The notes under the pieces: generated by a model | Database searches by the model: none | Told to the model about the DNA's origin: nothing | Seen by the model: the letters and a program-made list of their open reading frames with translations, nothing else | Position numbers and translations under genes: made by a program | Shown here: in pieces, positions 1 through 10,142 of the stretch | Position numbering within the stretch: the stretch's first letter is position 1 | Layout: every line of letters starts with the position of its first letter | Assembly: GCF_030548465.1 (NCBI RefSeq) | Contig: NZ_JAUOSF010000008.1 | Span: forward strand, 62,001-126,000 | Length of the DNA: 64,000 nt | Reading direction: 5' to 3' | From: Tamlana sp. 2_MG-2023 | GTDB taxonomy: Bacteria > Bacteroidota > Bacteroidia > Flavobacteriales > Flavobacteriaceae

Positions 1-2190
1 ACCGCCTCCAGATGAAGGTGGTACATATACAGGGAATAACATGTCTGTTTTATCTGAATGATAATACTCAGCAGCAAGCGTAATTTTGTTTTTTAACAAA
101 CCAAGATCAAAACCAATATTATTTTGCGTTGTTGACTCCCAACCAACATTTGTATTAACAAAATCTGTTTGAGCTGCTCCTAACCCTGCAGCACCACTTG
201 ATGTAGGATAATTTAAATCTTGTTGTATCGCAGCAGAAAACGCATAAGATTGAAACCTATCAACCCCTACTGTACCACTGCTTAATCTTAACCTCGCATT
301 ATTAATTGTTTTTGAAGTCCAGAATGCTTCTTCCGAAATGTTCCAAGCTGCAGCAATAGAAGGAAACGTTCCCCAGTGATTTTGTTCTGGGAATTTTGAA
401 GAGCCATCTCGTCTCACACTTGAACTTAAGATATAACGGTCTTTATAACCATATTGAACCCTTCCTATTATTCCAATTCGAGAATCTGTATAATCAAATC
501 CAGAGTTTACAATTTGTGTACCTGTAGCACCATTAAGCACTTCAATATTTGGATTAGTTGCACCATTTCTTCTTGCTGAAAAAGCCTCACTAGCATTTTG
601 TTCTGCAGTACCAAACAAAGTAAATGTTAGATTATGGTCATCATTAATAATCTTTGTATAAGTTGCTCCCAATTCAGTCAAAACATTTGTTGTAAATCGT
701 GTTCTCATGTCTATATAAGCATCTTCTGGCTGGCTTTGTAAACGTGGTGGGTCTTGGGTGTTATATATTTCTGTATAAGGTCGAACAATTTTCCCTATAT
801 TATTAATGCTAGTAAGTCCAAAATTACCAGTAACACTTAAACCATCTAGTATTTCGTAATTCAAGTTTAGAGTGGCGCTAGAACGCGTTGTTTTTAAAAC
901 GTTAGTTGTATTTAAACTTTCTAAAACCCAACCTAAGCGATTCACATCATCTCCACCTTGCTGAAAATCATCTTGATTATCTATATTAATACCGTTTTGT
1001 GTAGGCCTGTAAACAATAGATTGAGATAGCAAAAACCCTTGTGGAATCTCTCTATTATCTGTATTTAACGCTACACTTGTTTGAATTTTTAATTTATTCT
1101 TTTCATATACCGTATTAGCTCTAACATTAAATCGTCTGTATCCTGAATTGATTTGCAATCCACGTTGATCAAATAAACCAAGATTTACATTATAAGTAAT
1201 ATCTTCCGAACCCCCAGAAACATTCAGATTGTAATTTTGAGTTGGAACATTCTGGTTGAAGATCAAATCGTTTATATTTGACTCGTTCTGAAAACCAGTA
1301 GTTTGCTGTTTTATCTGTAAACCAGTTTCATCATCAAAACCACCGTTTACATTTCTATTCTGTATAATATCAGCATAGGTTTGTTCTAGCGAATTCATTA
1401 ACGGAACCGCAGCATTTCGGTGTTGTATTGCATAACTACCATTAAGCCTCACTTGAAGCGACCCTGGCTTACCTTGTTTTGTAGTAATTAATATAACACC
1501 AGTAGCCCCACGAACACCATAAATAGCGGTTGAAGCAGCATCTTTTAAAATGTTAATCGATTCTATTTCCGTTGGTGGAATATTTGGGTCACCATTTTGA
1601 ACAATACCATCCACTACATAAAGTGGTGTATTATCACCAGATAAAGACGTAATACCTCTAATAAGAATTTGGGCTTCACCACCTGGCTCCGAAGACGCTA
1701 CAACATTAACACCTGAGGCTTGCCCTTGTAAGGCAGAAGCTAAGTCGGAAGTTACTACAGATGTAATGTCTTCTGCTTTTACTTGAGTTACAGCTCCTGT
1801 TATTTCTTTTTTCTTAACAGAACCATAACCAATTACAACCACTTCATCAAGCTCATCGAGGTCTTCTTTTAAAGTAATACTTACCGTTTTCCCTTTGACA
1901 GTAACCTTTTCCGTTAGCATACCAATATAGCTAACAACTAATACATCACCAATTTTAGCGTCAATGTAAAAGTTTCCATCAAAATCTGTTACAGCACCTG
2001 TATTGGTGCCTTGAACCAAAACGGTAGCTCCCGGAATTGGTAGATAATCAGCCCCTTCTGTAACCCCTGTAACAGTACCGGTTACGGCGATAGACTGCGA
2101 ACTTGCATTTAAATTACATAACAAAGCCAAGAAAACAACTGCCAAGTGACTTGCTACATTTTTTTTTAATAATAATTTTCTAATTTTCAT
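1..2190 (-). CDS. SusC-like TonB-dependent outer-membrane receptor, C-terminus beyond window
   Basis: Reading the minus strand from the ATG at 2188-2190 gives an open frame running off the left edge (about 730 residues seen). It has an N-terminal signal peptide, a carboxypeptidase-regulatory-like domain at roughly residues 35-115, then the EVVVIGYGSVKKKEITGAV segment typical of SusC proteins, a plug domain (GVNVVASSEPGG, TPLYVVDGI, DAASTAIYGVRGATGVILI) and the first part of the beta-barrel. SusC proteins import oligosaccharides across the outer membrane together with a SusD lipoprotein. No susD lies in the window, and one is expected just to the left, downstream of this gene. The family call is firm; the glycan is inferred from the rest of the PUL. 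Confidence 0.95.
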   Translation of the reverse strand, partial: MKIRKLLLKKNVASHLAVVFLALLCNLNASSQSIAVTGTVTGVTEGADYLPIPGATVLVQGTNTGAVTDFDGNFYIDAKIGDVLVVSYIGMLTEKVTVKGKTVSITLKEDLDELDEVVVIGYGSVKKKEITGAVTQVKAEDITSVVTSDLASALQGQASGVNVVASSEPGGEAQILIRGITSLSGDNTPLYVVDGIVQNGDPNIPPTEIESINILKDAASTAIYGVRGATGVILITTKQGKPGSLQVRLNGSYAIQHRNAAVPLMNSLEQTYADIIQNRNVNGGFDDETGLQIKQQTTGFQNESNINDLIFNQNVPTQNYNLNVSGGSEDITYNVNLGLFDQRGLQINSGYRRFNVRANTVYEKNKLKIQTSVALNTDNREIPQGFLLSQSIVYRPTQNGINIDNQDDFQQGGDDVNRLGWVLESLNTTNVLKTTRSSATLNLNYEILDGLSVTGNFGLTSINNIGKIVRPYTEIYNTQDPPRLQSQPEDAYIDMRTRFTTNVLTELGATYTKIINDDHNLTFTLFGTAEQNASEAFSARRNGATNPNIEVLNGATGTQIVNSGFDYTDSRIGIIGRVQYGYKDRYILSSSVRRDGSSKFPEQNHWGTFPSIAAAWNISEEAFWTSKTINNARLRLSSGTVGVDRFQSYAFSAAIQQDLNYPTSSGAAGLGAAQTDFVNTNVGWESTTQNNIGFDLGLLKNKITLAAEYYHSDKTDMLFPVYVPPSSGGG

Positions 2191-2961
2191 TTAGTTAGTT
2201 TTAGTTACCAAATTTGATAAATAATTTTCATATAATGTATTTCAGACTTTAATACACTATAATTTAAATAGGTTTTGAGATTTGGTAAAATTAAATCTAA
2301 TTGAATCATTTTTGTTTTATTTAATTACCTCTTGCTTAATCAATTTTACCTTAGTTATATTTTAGTCTACATATAGTTAATTTCAGAATGATAAGCTGAT
2401 AGAACTCCAAATAATCAAGAAATTACGCCCTCTTCAATATTCATAGTTCCTTTGATTTAGTTCTATATCCTTTCAAATTGAATAGTGAAAAAGTTTTAGA
2501 TTTACTACATAAGACTGGGCACGAAATTGAGAAAATTTACTTGCTAGTTATTAATTCAGCAATTATCAGTAGTAAATCAAAATATCACACATTTGAGTTT
2601 AAGCAAAAGCTATAGAATTATATAACTCGTTATTAATTTATCATCAACGTATAAACTTAAACCTGAATTAAAACTTATGGCAAACATAAATGGTGTAGAG
2701 CTTTCAATAAATTATTAAGAATTATTTATAAAAAAAAGAGAAGTATTTGATGGTTCTAGATTGAAAAGATTCTGTAAAAACTCAACTATTTTTATCCATA
2801 ATTCTAATATAGAATTAAACTAAAACCACCTATGTTTTATTGAGAATATCTAAAAAATGAAAACCAGTATATAATTCGGCGCGTACATTTTACGGGCAGC
2901 TTGACACCCCTATAAGCATTGAATATTTTATTTTTTGGATAGCCCCTCTTTCTCCACGAAA
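2191..2961. other. Long intergenic region upstream of the susC-like gene
   Basis: About 770 bases with no convincing gene. The part next to 2190 must carry the leader and promoter of the SusC-like gene, but I could not pick out a clean TAnnTTTG box. On the plus strand a frame without an ATG is open at about 2417-2612, and a second ATG-started frame at about 2677-2820 contains one internal stop. Both read somewhat like protein and may be decayed coding sequence, but I recognise no family, so I call no gene. Confidence 0.5.
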
Positions 2962-2992
2962 AAAGCCCTATAAACTTTGTTTATAGGGCTTT
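2962..2992 (-). terminator. Rho-independent terminator after the TonB receptor gene
   Basis: A perfect 13-bp inverted repeat (AAAGCCCTATAAA and its complement) surrounds a 5-nt loop. On the minus strand it is followed by a T-run. It lies about 30 bases past the stop of the receptor gene at 3024. The flanking A and T runs could make it work in both directions. Confidence 0.8.
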
Positions 2993-3023
2993 AAGTTTTT
3001 AGAGAGTTCCATTCTAAATTTAT

Positions 3024-5516
3024 CTAAAACTCACGCTTACCAAATTCACTTTCAATAAATTTCGACTCGTTTTTTCTTTTATTGAAAGAGTAGGTCAGAT
3101 TAAGAAATACCATATCGACTTCATACACGTAGTTTGTGGTGGTATAAAAGGAATCTTCTTGCCAGGTCGTTATGCGCTGCTCATTGGTATCCAAAAGCCC
3201 CATATCAATGTTTTGCCATTGCAATGTAGCTACAAGCTGATTATCGAAAAACGATTTTTTAAATGATAAATTGGGTGAATAAAACTGCGAATCTTCACCC
3301 TGTGCGGTTACACGATCGGAAAGATAATTAAAGTTGAATTGTAACGAAGCCGTTTCCGAAAAACTGTAGGTAGAATTGATATTTAAGGAATATACAAAAC
3401 TGCTGGTGTCTATGGGATTGCCGTTATAATCGCCATCGATTGTAAAATTATATAAGTTTGCTCCAACAAAATTATTCCATGATTCGGTGATTTTAAATTC
3501 TGACCCCAGTTCTAACCCTAAAGACTTTCCTCTACCAACATTGGAATAGATTCTATTCAATATCGTATCATTATAAACGGTGTTTACACGGTTGACTAAA
3601 TTTTTAACATCGCGGTAATAAGCCGTTCCATATAGCGAAGCACCACTTTCAAAATCTTTAACTACACCCACTTCAACCAAATCAATAAATTCTGGTTTTA
3701 AGGTAGGATCTCCCTGTTCTAAAGTTTCGGAATGTTCGCGCTCTGGAAAAGGGTTCATTTTAAATGAGGTGGTACGATCGACACGACGACTGTAGGCTGC
3801 CTTTAGCTTTAAGTCATCATTTATTTTATACTGAACTGATGCCGACGGGTATAGTTTCACAAAATCGTAGGTATACGTAGTATCAACAACACCAACCTTA
3901 TCCTTTAAATACAAATCTCTATTCATACTTTCCAAACGAAGCCCAACGCTATAATCAACCTTCTCTGTTGATTTATCTAATTGCACATATCCAGAATTAA
4001 TCACACGCGTTAAATCTACAGTACTAGAAAACTCTGGTACTAGAATAAAATCGCCTGTATTTAAATCCATACGCTCATAAACAAAATCACCTTTATGATC
4101 TAAATTTCGGTATTGATACCCTGTACTTAACTGGCCTAAATCCATAGGTTTGAATGTGTAATCTGCTTGAAAACGCACACCATTTAAGGGGTTATCGTTA
4201 GTATTATATTCTTCTTGTAAAATGATAGATCTATCTGGATAACCTAAATTTTCGTTGGTTGTAGGGCCTCCTAAAAAGGTATATTCATACAATAAGGAAG
4301 TTGAAAGTTGAGAGTCGTTTAAAAACGTATGACTATAATCAATACTTGCAACCACAAAATCACTTTTACGAATACGTAAATTATCATTCCAATATTGAAA
4401 GGTATAAACACGATCTTGTTCTCCTCCATCTGCAGGGGTTATTGCATGATTATCATAATACAAAATGTTCGCGCGTCTGTCTTTAGATCGTTTTCCAGCG
4501 TAAACCCCAAGCGAAAAGCTATCATAATCATTAGGTGTATAATCTAAATTTAAGCGTCCTGAATAGTTTATTTCATCGAAACTACGCTCCCCATCTGAAG
4601 GAAAACGTGTAAGCGTATCGTTAATAATCGTTGAAACATCGCCTTCGCGTCTACCAGCTATATCATTACGTTGATAGCTCGCTCCTAAGGAAATGTTCCA
4701 TTTATCTTTTCTTAAATTATAAATAAAATCACCCCCATAACGGCCAGCAGGATCTTCATTATCATAATCCTCTATACTTGGAAATCCTAATTTTAAATTA
4801 ATTTGTGTAAAAGCACCATTTGCCGCTCCTTTTTTGGTGATGATGTTTAAAATACCAGATTTACCTTCAGGATCGTACTTAGCTGAAGGTGCCGTAATAA
4901 CTTCAACGCGTTCAATCGCATTGGCTGGTAATTGTCCTATAATTTGCGTGGCACTACTTTGTATGGGCTTTCCATTTAATAGCAAGGTAAAACTTGTACT
5001 TCCGCGTAAAGCGATAGAACCATCGCCATTAATATTCACTGAAGGGACATTTCTTAAAATATCGACACCATTCCCGCCTTCAGAATTTTGAAAATTTTTA
5101 GTTGAAAAAACTTGTCGATCCACCTTATTTATAACAGCACTGGTGGTGCCTTGAATGACAACTTCATTTAGCAGCTCTAAACTTGGATTTAACAACAGCG
5201 TACCTAAATCTATTAAATCCTCATTTTTTGATACTTGGAATGCTTTCGTCAATAGTTTTTCATAACCTATAAAAGAAGCCTCTAGATAGTAATTACCTTT
5301 TTTTACAGCGTCTATGTTAAAATGCCCTTCAGCATCCGTAATCACCCCAGTTACTAAAGTGCTGTCCTTAACTTTATATAAAGCAACTGTACCATACTCT
5401 ATAGGATTTTGTTCTTTGGAGTCTATAATTTCTCCTATAATTTGAGCTGAAACTATGTTTGTTATTAATAAAAACAGTAGTAAAAAACTTGTTTGTAATT
5501 GAAGTTTGTTTGTCAT
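3024..5516 (-). CDS. TonB-dependent outer-membrane receptor (OMP_b-brl_3 type)
   Basis: 830 residues with a signal peptide (cleavage near ...TNIVSAQ), a carboxypeptidase-regulatory-like domain at about 25-110, a plug domain at about 130-230 (NVPSVNINGDGSIALRG, then IERVEVITAPSAKYDPEG) and a long beta-barrel ending in alternating aromatic strands. The plug-barrel arrangement matches the outer-membrane beta-barrel family rather than SusC, since the SusC signature after the regulatory domain is absent. It probably transports an oligosaccharide or another ligand across the outer membrane. It is followed by a strong terminator and is the first gene upstream of the susC-like gene, on the same strand. 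The ligand cannot be told from sequence. Confidence 0.88.
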   Translation of the reverse strand: MTNKLQLQTSFLLLFLLITNIVSAQIIGEIIDSKEQNPIEYGTVALYKVKDSTLVTGVITDAEGHFNIDAVKKGNYYLEASFIGYEKLLTKAFQVSKNEDLIDLGTLLLNPSLELLNEVVIQGTTSAVINKVDRQVFSTKNFQNSEGGNGVDILRNVPSVNINGDGSIALRGSTSFTLLLNGKPIQSSATQIIGQLPANAIERVEVITAPSAKYDPEGKSGILNIITKKGAANGAFTQINLKLGFPSIEDYDNEDPAGRYGGDFIYNLRKDKWNISLGASYQRNDIAGRREGDVSTIINDTLTRFPSDGERSFDEINYSGRLNLDYTPNDYDSFSLGVYAGKRSKDRRANILYYDNHAITPADGGEQDRVYTFQYWNDNLRIRKSDFVVASIDYSHTFLNDSQLSTSLLYEYTFLGGPTTNENLGYPDRSIILQEEYNTNDNPLNGVRFQADYTFKPMDLGQLSTGYQYRNLDHKGDFVYERMDLNTGDFILVPEFSSTVDLTRVINSGYVQLDKSTEKVDYSVGLRLESMNRDLYLKDKVGVVDTTYTYDFVKLYPSASVQYKINDDLKLKAAYSRRVDRTTSFKMNPFPEREHSETLEQGDPTLKPEFIDLVEVGVVKDFESGASLYGTAYYRDVKNLVNRVNTVYNDTILNRIYSNVGRGKSLGLELGSEFKITESWNNFVGANLYNFTIDGDYNGNPIDTSSFVYSLNINSTYSFSETASLQFNFNYLSDRVTAQGEDSQFYSPNLSFKKSFFDNQLVATLQWQNIDMGLLDTNEQRITTWQEDSFYTTTNYVYEVDMVFLNLTYSFNKRKNESKFIESEFGKREF

Positions 5517-5619
5517 TTATTGTAATTGTTATTTGACATTGTTAATAGCTTTAATAAACTCTAAAACTTAGAATATACTTGCAGAAGTTAAAAAATAAAC
5601 TGAGATTTAGAATTAATTT

Positions 5620-6420
5620 TCACCCTATACCGATAAAACTGTTCGAAAGTGCTGAAGAATCAAAGCTCTTACCCATTCGAGACGAAATTCTATAACTTGA
5701 GCAATATAAATCACTGCACAATAAAGAGCCGCCTTTTATTACGTTTTCTTGTAAATATGGATTTATTGGTATTAAATAATTTTCCTGAACCGTTAGGGTT
5801 ATTGGAAAGTAACTTATTACCTTGAATTATTGAATAACAATTAACATTATCCCTGTCTGAAGTATATTCCCAAACATTTACAGGCATATCAAATAAACCA
5901 GAGTCGTTAGGAAGGTAAGATTTAACAGGAGTAGCATTCTCGAATCCATCCTTTGGCGTATTATTAACAGGAAATTCTCCTACCCAACTATTAGCTCGTT
6001 TCGACATTTTTTCTTTTTCATCTCCCAAAAAAAATATTTTATCAGTATTATTAGCTCTTGCGACATACTCCCATTCTGCCTCCGGAGGTAAACGTCTTCC
6101 TGCCCACTTGCAATAAGCTTCTGCATCTTCATAGGCTAAATAAATAGCCATATAAAACCTATCAATAATTACTTCATGTTGTGGTTTTTCGTGTTTCATG
6201 GCCATATTATCGTGCGGCACAGCTCCTTGGTTAAATTGTCCTCCCGATTTGTAAACCATCTCTTGATGAACATTTATTTCTAGACAATCTCGGTTAATAT
6301 TTTCTATATTTTCACCTCCTATTTCACTTCTATTTTAACAGCTTCTTTATTTAAGTATTTACAACCAACTGCAAATAAAAAACCAAACATAATAAGTAGC
6401 TTATACTTATTTTTAATCAT
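5620..6420 (-). pseudogene. Decayed formylglycine-generating enzyme (FGE/SUMF1-like) lipoprotein gene
   Basis: Pieces of one FGE-sulfatase-domain gene lie in different frames. (1) The ATG at 6418-6420 opens a lipoprotein signal (LLIMFGFLFAVGCKYLNKEA) that hits a stop at 6319-6321. (2) In a second frame, 6259-5711 gives MVYKSGGQFNQGA, then EDAEAYCKWAGRRLPPEAEW and VNVWEYTSD. The stretch between DRFYMAIY and LAYEDAEAYC looks deleted, because the usual region of about 90 residues is missing. (3) Near 5760-5770 one extra A shifts the frame. Reading on in the third frame to the stop at 5620-5622 restores VIKGGSLLCSDLYCSSYR, which carries the active-site cysteine pair of FGE. FGE converts sulfatase cysteine to formylglycine. 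This copy cannot make a whole enzyme, so maturation of the sulfatases here must rely on a gene elsewhere. Confidence 0.85.
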
Positions 6421-6645
6421 GGTATTCCAAAACTTATTTAAATTTATCTTGTTAACAAAAGACAATACTATCACGGTACAAGAATACAAATAATAAAAGC
6501 TCTGAGGTTAAATAACAGTAATGTTTTAAATGATATCAATAATTAAAACTATATCAGAATTGAATTTTAGCCCCGACTTTAAACATATGTTTTATGTTAA
6601 AAATTTATAAGCGAGCACAACACCTAAAAAGTAATTGACTGAATG

Positions 6646-6993
6646 CTAATCTTCCAGTGTGAAAATTTGCTCTAAAGCTAACCATTTTTCTCCTGCTGCG
6701 GCCCAAGGTAACTCTTGTTGATATTTCCACATTAATGCTTCCCATTCTTGAACTTTAGGATTATTTGCATCCATTTCAGATTTGGTTTTTGGATTAAATG
6801 TTTCATTAACTTCCATTATCATAAACATACGGTTACCTGTAAGGTAAATTTCCATATCTACAATACCTGCATCTTTTATACTTTTAGTGATTTCTGGCCA
6901 AGCGCTACCTGCAGCGTGGTAAGCCTTATATTCCTCAATAAGTTTTGGGTTATCCTTTAAATCACAGGAATAGCAATATCTTTTAGTTCTCAT
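6646..6993 (-). CDS. L-rhamnose/L-fucose mutarotase family protein
   Basis: 115 residues starting at MRTKRYCYSCDL; a longer frame exists but begins at a TTG inside the upstream gene. The start overlaps the end of the permease gene at 6983 by 11 bases, so it is the last gene of the catabolic operon. It is a small ferredoxin-like-fold mutarotase of the RhaM/DUF718 family, with YKAYHAAGSAWPEI, MEIYLTGNRMFMIMEV and a C-terminal W-rich segment. Such enzymes interconvert alpha and beta anomers of 6-deoxy- or L-hexoses after uptake. Given the operon I infer action on L-galactose (or L-fucose) next to the dehydrogenase. The family is confident; the sugar is inferred. Confidence 0.85.
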   Translation of the reverse strand: MRTKRYCYSCDLKDNPKLIEEYKAYHAAGSAWPEITKSIKDAGIVDMEIYLTGNRMFMIMEVNETFNPKTKSEMDANNPKVQEWEALMWKYQQELPWAAAGEKWLALEQIFTLED

Positions 6994-8314
6994 TTGTCTT
7001 TTTATTTCTGTTATAACTACTGTATCCATAAAATGCAACAACTACCAAGCATATTAAAGGTAAAATAAATGAAAAGTTAACTTCCGGAATAAAACCCAAT
7101 ACTTTTACATCTGAAAAGCCGTCACCACCCCAATCTAAAATGGCTCCTTGAGCAACTGGCATTAAAGCACCACCTACAATTGCCATTACTAAACCTGCCG
7201 AACCAATTTTAGCTTCATCTCCCATATCATTTAATGCGATACCATAAATTGTAGGGAACATAATGGACATAAATATAGAGATTCCCACTAACGAAATTAA
7301 CCCCATTAACCCAGGAAGAAGTATAGCTCCTGCGCACATAACACTCCCTCCTATTCCAAAGTACATTAAAAGTCGTGAAGGGTTTACTTTTTTCATTAAC
7401 AAAGTACCTATCCAGCGACCTGCTAAGAATAAAATCATAGCAACTATATTGAAATAGGTAGCTGTATATTCTGTATCTAGAGTTTCATTCAAATTATCAA
7501 CGTACTGAAAGATATAGGTCCAACACATAATTTGCGCTCCAACATAAAAAGCTTGAGTCAAAACACCTTGAAGATAGTTTTTGTTAGCTCTTAATTTTTT
7601 AAAAGATTCAGATAAAGACATTTTATCTTCCTTAGCTGTTTTCGGCATTTTGGTCGCTATTATTATACCCATGATTACGAGTACGAGAACGCCTAAAGCA
7701 ATGTATGGAACACTTATCACTCCTAAATCATTATCTCTAATTGCTGCTAATTCTTCTGAAGACAAGGCATTGTAAGCTTCAACGGTGTAATCATCCGATC
7801 TTAGCGCTCTGATAACAAAAACTTGCGCTATTATCATGCCTGTTAGCGAACCTATAGGGTTAAACGCTTGTGCTAAGTTCAACCTTTGCGTAGCAGTTTC
7901 TCTATCGCCTAAAATTAATATTAATGGATTAGATGTCGTTTCTAAAAATGCCAATCCACATGTTATTACCCAAAGTGAAATTAGAAAATAATTAAATTGT
8001 GCATTTGCCGCTGCAGGATAAAATAAAAAAGCACCAATAGCATAAAGCGATAATCCTAAAATGATACCTGATTTATAACTAAACTTTCTAATAAAAAGCG
8101 CAGCAGGCATAGCCATAAAGAAGTAACCAAAATAAAATGCAAATTGAACTAAAGAAGCTTGTGTATTAGATAGTTCTGGCATTACTTTTTTAAATGCAGA
8201 AACCATCGGATTTGTTAAATCATTCGCTATACCCCAAAGTGCAAATAGCGAAGTTATAATTATAAAGGGAAATAAAAATTGTTTACTTACAACTGGTGCT
8301 TTTACTTGTTTCAT
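6983..8314 (-). CDS. fucP: FucP-type sugar:H+ symporter (MFS)
   Basis: 443 residues, about 12 hydrophobic segments, L-fucose:H+ symporter subfamily of the major facilitator superfamily. The acidic and polar residues used by FucP appear in ALWGIANDLTNPMV (residues 26-39) and GLAFLETTSNPLIL. The ATG overlaps the stop of the aldo/keto reductase gene by four bases (ATGA), which indicates translational coupling. It is an inner-membrane importer. Characterised FucP carries L-fucose and some stereochemically related sugars such as L-galactose. In this operon of L-galactose-type enzymes I infer that L-galactose is the main cargo. Confidence 0.88.
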   Translation of the reverse strand: MKQVKAPVVSKQFLFPFIIITSLFALWGIANDLTNPMVSAFKKVMPELSNTQASLVQFAFYFGYFFMAMPAALFIRKFSYKSGIILGLSLYAIGAFLFYPAAANAQFNYFLISLWVITCGLAFLETTSNPLILILGDRETATQRLNLAQAFNPIGSLTGMIIAQVFVIRALRSDDYTVEAYNALSSEELAAIRDNDLGVISVPYIALGVLVLVIMGIIIATKMPKTAKEDKMSLSESFKKLRANKNYLQGVLTQAFYVGAQIMCWTYIFQYVDNLNETLDTEYTATYFNIVAMILFLAGRWIGTLLMKKVNPSRLLMYFGIGGSVMCAGAILLPGLMGLISLVGISIFMSIMFPTIYGIALNDMGDEAKIGSAGLVMAIVGGALMPVAQGAILDWGGDGFSDVKVLGFIPEVNFSFILPLICLVVVAFYGYSSYNRNKKTNEN

Positions 8315-9282
8315 AATAAATTAGTAGATTTCATTTGTTTGGTATTACTGTTTAAAATTACTGCTGTAATTTCATTAAAAATGGCTTCTGGTAGTTTCCC
8401 TTCTTCCCATGCATTTAACAAGTCAATTAGCTGCTCCTTTTTAGTTGGCCCAACAACTACACGATCTGCTTCCTTAATTGAAAACACATAACGTAAGGCT
8501 AATCGTGATAATGAAATATCGTGCTTTTTAGCAATCGCGTTAACTTTTAAAGCTATATCCACGTCTAAATTAGTAACCCATTCATTGTTAGGGCGCTCTT
8601 GATCATACTGATCTAAGCGTCTACCAAGCAGTCCCATATGTAAAGCAGAAGCTGCGTAATACGCTATATTTTCACGTTGTATTTGCGGAATATCTCGTTC
8701 AAACCCTGATAAATTACATGCGTCCATTTTTAGAAAACCTGATAAAACATCGAAATTTTCTTTTATCATGTGTGGATAGAATGATTCGGTAGGATTACCT
8801 CCTACCCCCAAACGTTTTACAACTCCCTCTTTTTTTAGACCATTTAAACAGTCCATTATATCATTCATACGCTCTACAGGCACTAAGTGAGGTTCATGCA
8901 AAAACAGTAAATCAATGGTATCTATACCCAAAACCTCCAAACTTTCGTAAACACTTTTTCGCATGGTTTCATGAGTATAATCTACAATACAATCGTCTGC
9001 ACGATCTGCTTTTAACCGACCTACCTTAGTACTAATAAAAGGCTTCTCTCCGTTCCATAGTTTTAAAGTTTTTCCTAAAAACTCTTGCGAACGGTTATAA
9101 GAAGGTGCTGTATCGAATACACGAACACCCTGTTCTAAAGCATAACTTAAAGTATCAATCGCGTCTTTTTCAGCAATTGGCCTCCAAACGCCACCCAATC
9201 CAGAGCAGCCGCACACCATACGACTTTGATTATCGAAAAATTCACTTTTGGTATGATCTCCTGTTATATATGTTGGTTTCAT
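8311..9282 (-). CDS. Aldo/keto reductase, probable L-galactose/L-fucose 1-dehydrogenase
   Basis: 323 residues, a TIM-barrel aldo/keto reductase. The catalytic tetrad positions are visible: D and Y in FDTAPSYNRSQEFLG, K in ISTKVG and H in LLFLHEPH. A C-terminal NADP-binding motif is present (RVVVGPTKKEQL). The subfamily includes L-fucose, D-threo-aldose and L-galactose 1-dehydrogenases, which oxidise the sugar to its lactone. Directly upstream on the operon is a lactonase-type amidohydrolase, which fits sugar to lactone to acid. It ends in the 4-bp overlap with the permease gene. It would act in the cytoplasm, after uptake. Confidence 0.83.
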   Translation of the reverse strand: MKPTYITGDHTKSEFFDNQSRMVCGCSGLGGVWRPIAEKDAIDTLSYALEQGVRVFDTAPSYNRSQEFLGKTLKLWNGEKPFISTKVGRLKADRADDCIVDYTHETMRKSVYESLEVLGIDTIDLLFLHEPHLVPVERMNDIMDCLNGLKKEGVVKRLGVGGNPTESFYPHMIKENFDVLSGFLKMDACNLSGFERDIPQIQRENIAYYAASALHMGLLGRRLDQYDQERPNNEWVTNLDVDIALKVNAIAKKHDISLSRLALRYVFSIKEADRVVVGPTKKEQLIDLLNAWEEGKLPEAIFNEITAVILNSNTKQMKSTNLL

Positions 9283-9291
9283 ATTCTTAAA

Positions 9292-10119
9292 TTATAAATT
9301 ATAAAATTTGATAGCATTTTTTCCCATAATGGCACGTTGCTCATTTGGACTTAATTTTGCTATAAAATTTGTGATTGTTTCTTTAACGCTTTGATAATTC
9401 CCTGCTACTAAACATACTGGCCAGTCGGAACCAAACATAGTTCTATCTGCTCCAAAAGCATTTAACACCAATTGCAAATAGGGTTCTAGTTGCTCTGGTG
9501 TCCACGTTTTGTAATCTGCTTCTGTTATCATTCCGGAGAGCTTACAATGTACATTGGGGTGTTTAGCTACCTCTCGTATTAGCACTGCCCAACCATCATA
9601 AAAGCCATCTTTAATATATGGTTTTGCCATATGATCTATCACAAACTTAATGTTCGGAAAACGAGCAACAAACTCCAAAACAGCACCTAATTGATGCGGA
9701 AACACTAAAATATCGTATACAAAATCATACTTCTCTAATTTAGAAATGCCCTTCAAAAAATTATCTCTCAATAAAAAATTATGGTCTGCTTCTCCTTGAA
9801 CAACATGACGAAATCCTTTTATCACATCAAACTTACTGTAGTGTTCTAAAACCTCATCAATATCATCTCCTCTAAAGTCTACCCAGCCTACAACACCTTT
9901 TATAAAGCTGTTTTTAGAAGCAAGATCTATTAAAAAATTTGTTTCCTCTAAAGTTTGATCTGCTTGCACTACTACACAACCATCTACGCCATTCTCGGCA
10001 TATACTTTTTGTAAATCTTCTGGAGTAAAATCTCTTCTAATAACAGCCATTTCATCATCTATCCACCCGTGCTTAACCGGCTCGTAGTTCCAAAAATGCT
10101 GATGCGAATCTATTACCAT
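9292..10119 (-). CDS. Amidohydrolase-2 family sugar lactonase (L-fuconolactonase type)
   Basis: 275 residues, metal-dependent amidohydrolase TIM-barrel of the COG3618 group. Visible motifs are DSHQHFW at residues 4-10, FVIDHMAKP in the middle and MFGSDWPVC near the end, which together form the metal and substrate site. Members hydrolyse L-fucono-, L-rhamnono- and L-galactono-lactones. It lies 9 bases before the aldo/keto reductase and 23 after the tagaturonate reductase. I infer hydrolysis of L-galactono-lactone to L-galactonate. The alternative substrate, L-fuconolactone, is less likely because no L-fuconate dehydratase is present. Confidence 0.82.
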   Translation of the reverse strand: MVIDSHQHFWNYEPVKHGWIDDEMAVIRRDFTPEDLQKVYAENGVDGCVVVQADQTLEETNFLIDLASKNSFIKGVVGWVDFRGDDIDEVLEHYSKFDVIKGFRHVVQGEADHNFLLRDNFLKGISKLEKYDFVYDILVFPHQLGAVLEFVARFPNIKFVIDHMAKPYIKDGFYDGWAVLIREVAKHPNVHCKLSGMITEADYKTWTPEQLEPYLQLVLNAFGADRTMFGSDWPVCLVAGNYQSVKETITNFIAKLSPNEQRAIMGKNAIKFYNL

Positions 10120-10142
10120 TATTTTATTTCTTAACCTGATTA

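Noticed and set aside
2417-2830. Protein-like open stretches upstream of the susC-like gene.
   Set aside because: No family recognised, no ATG in the first and a stop in the second; noted only as possible decay.
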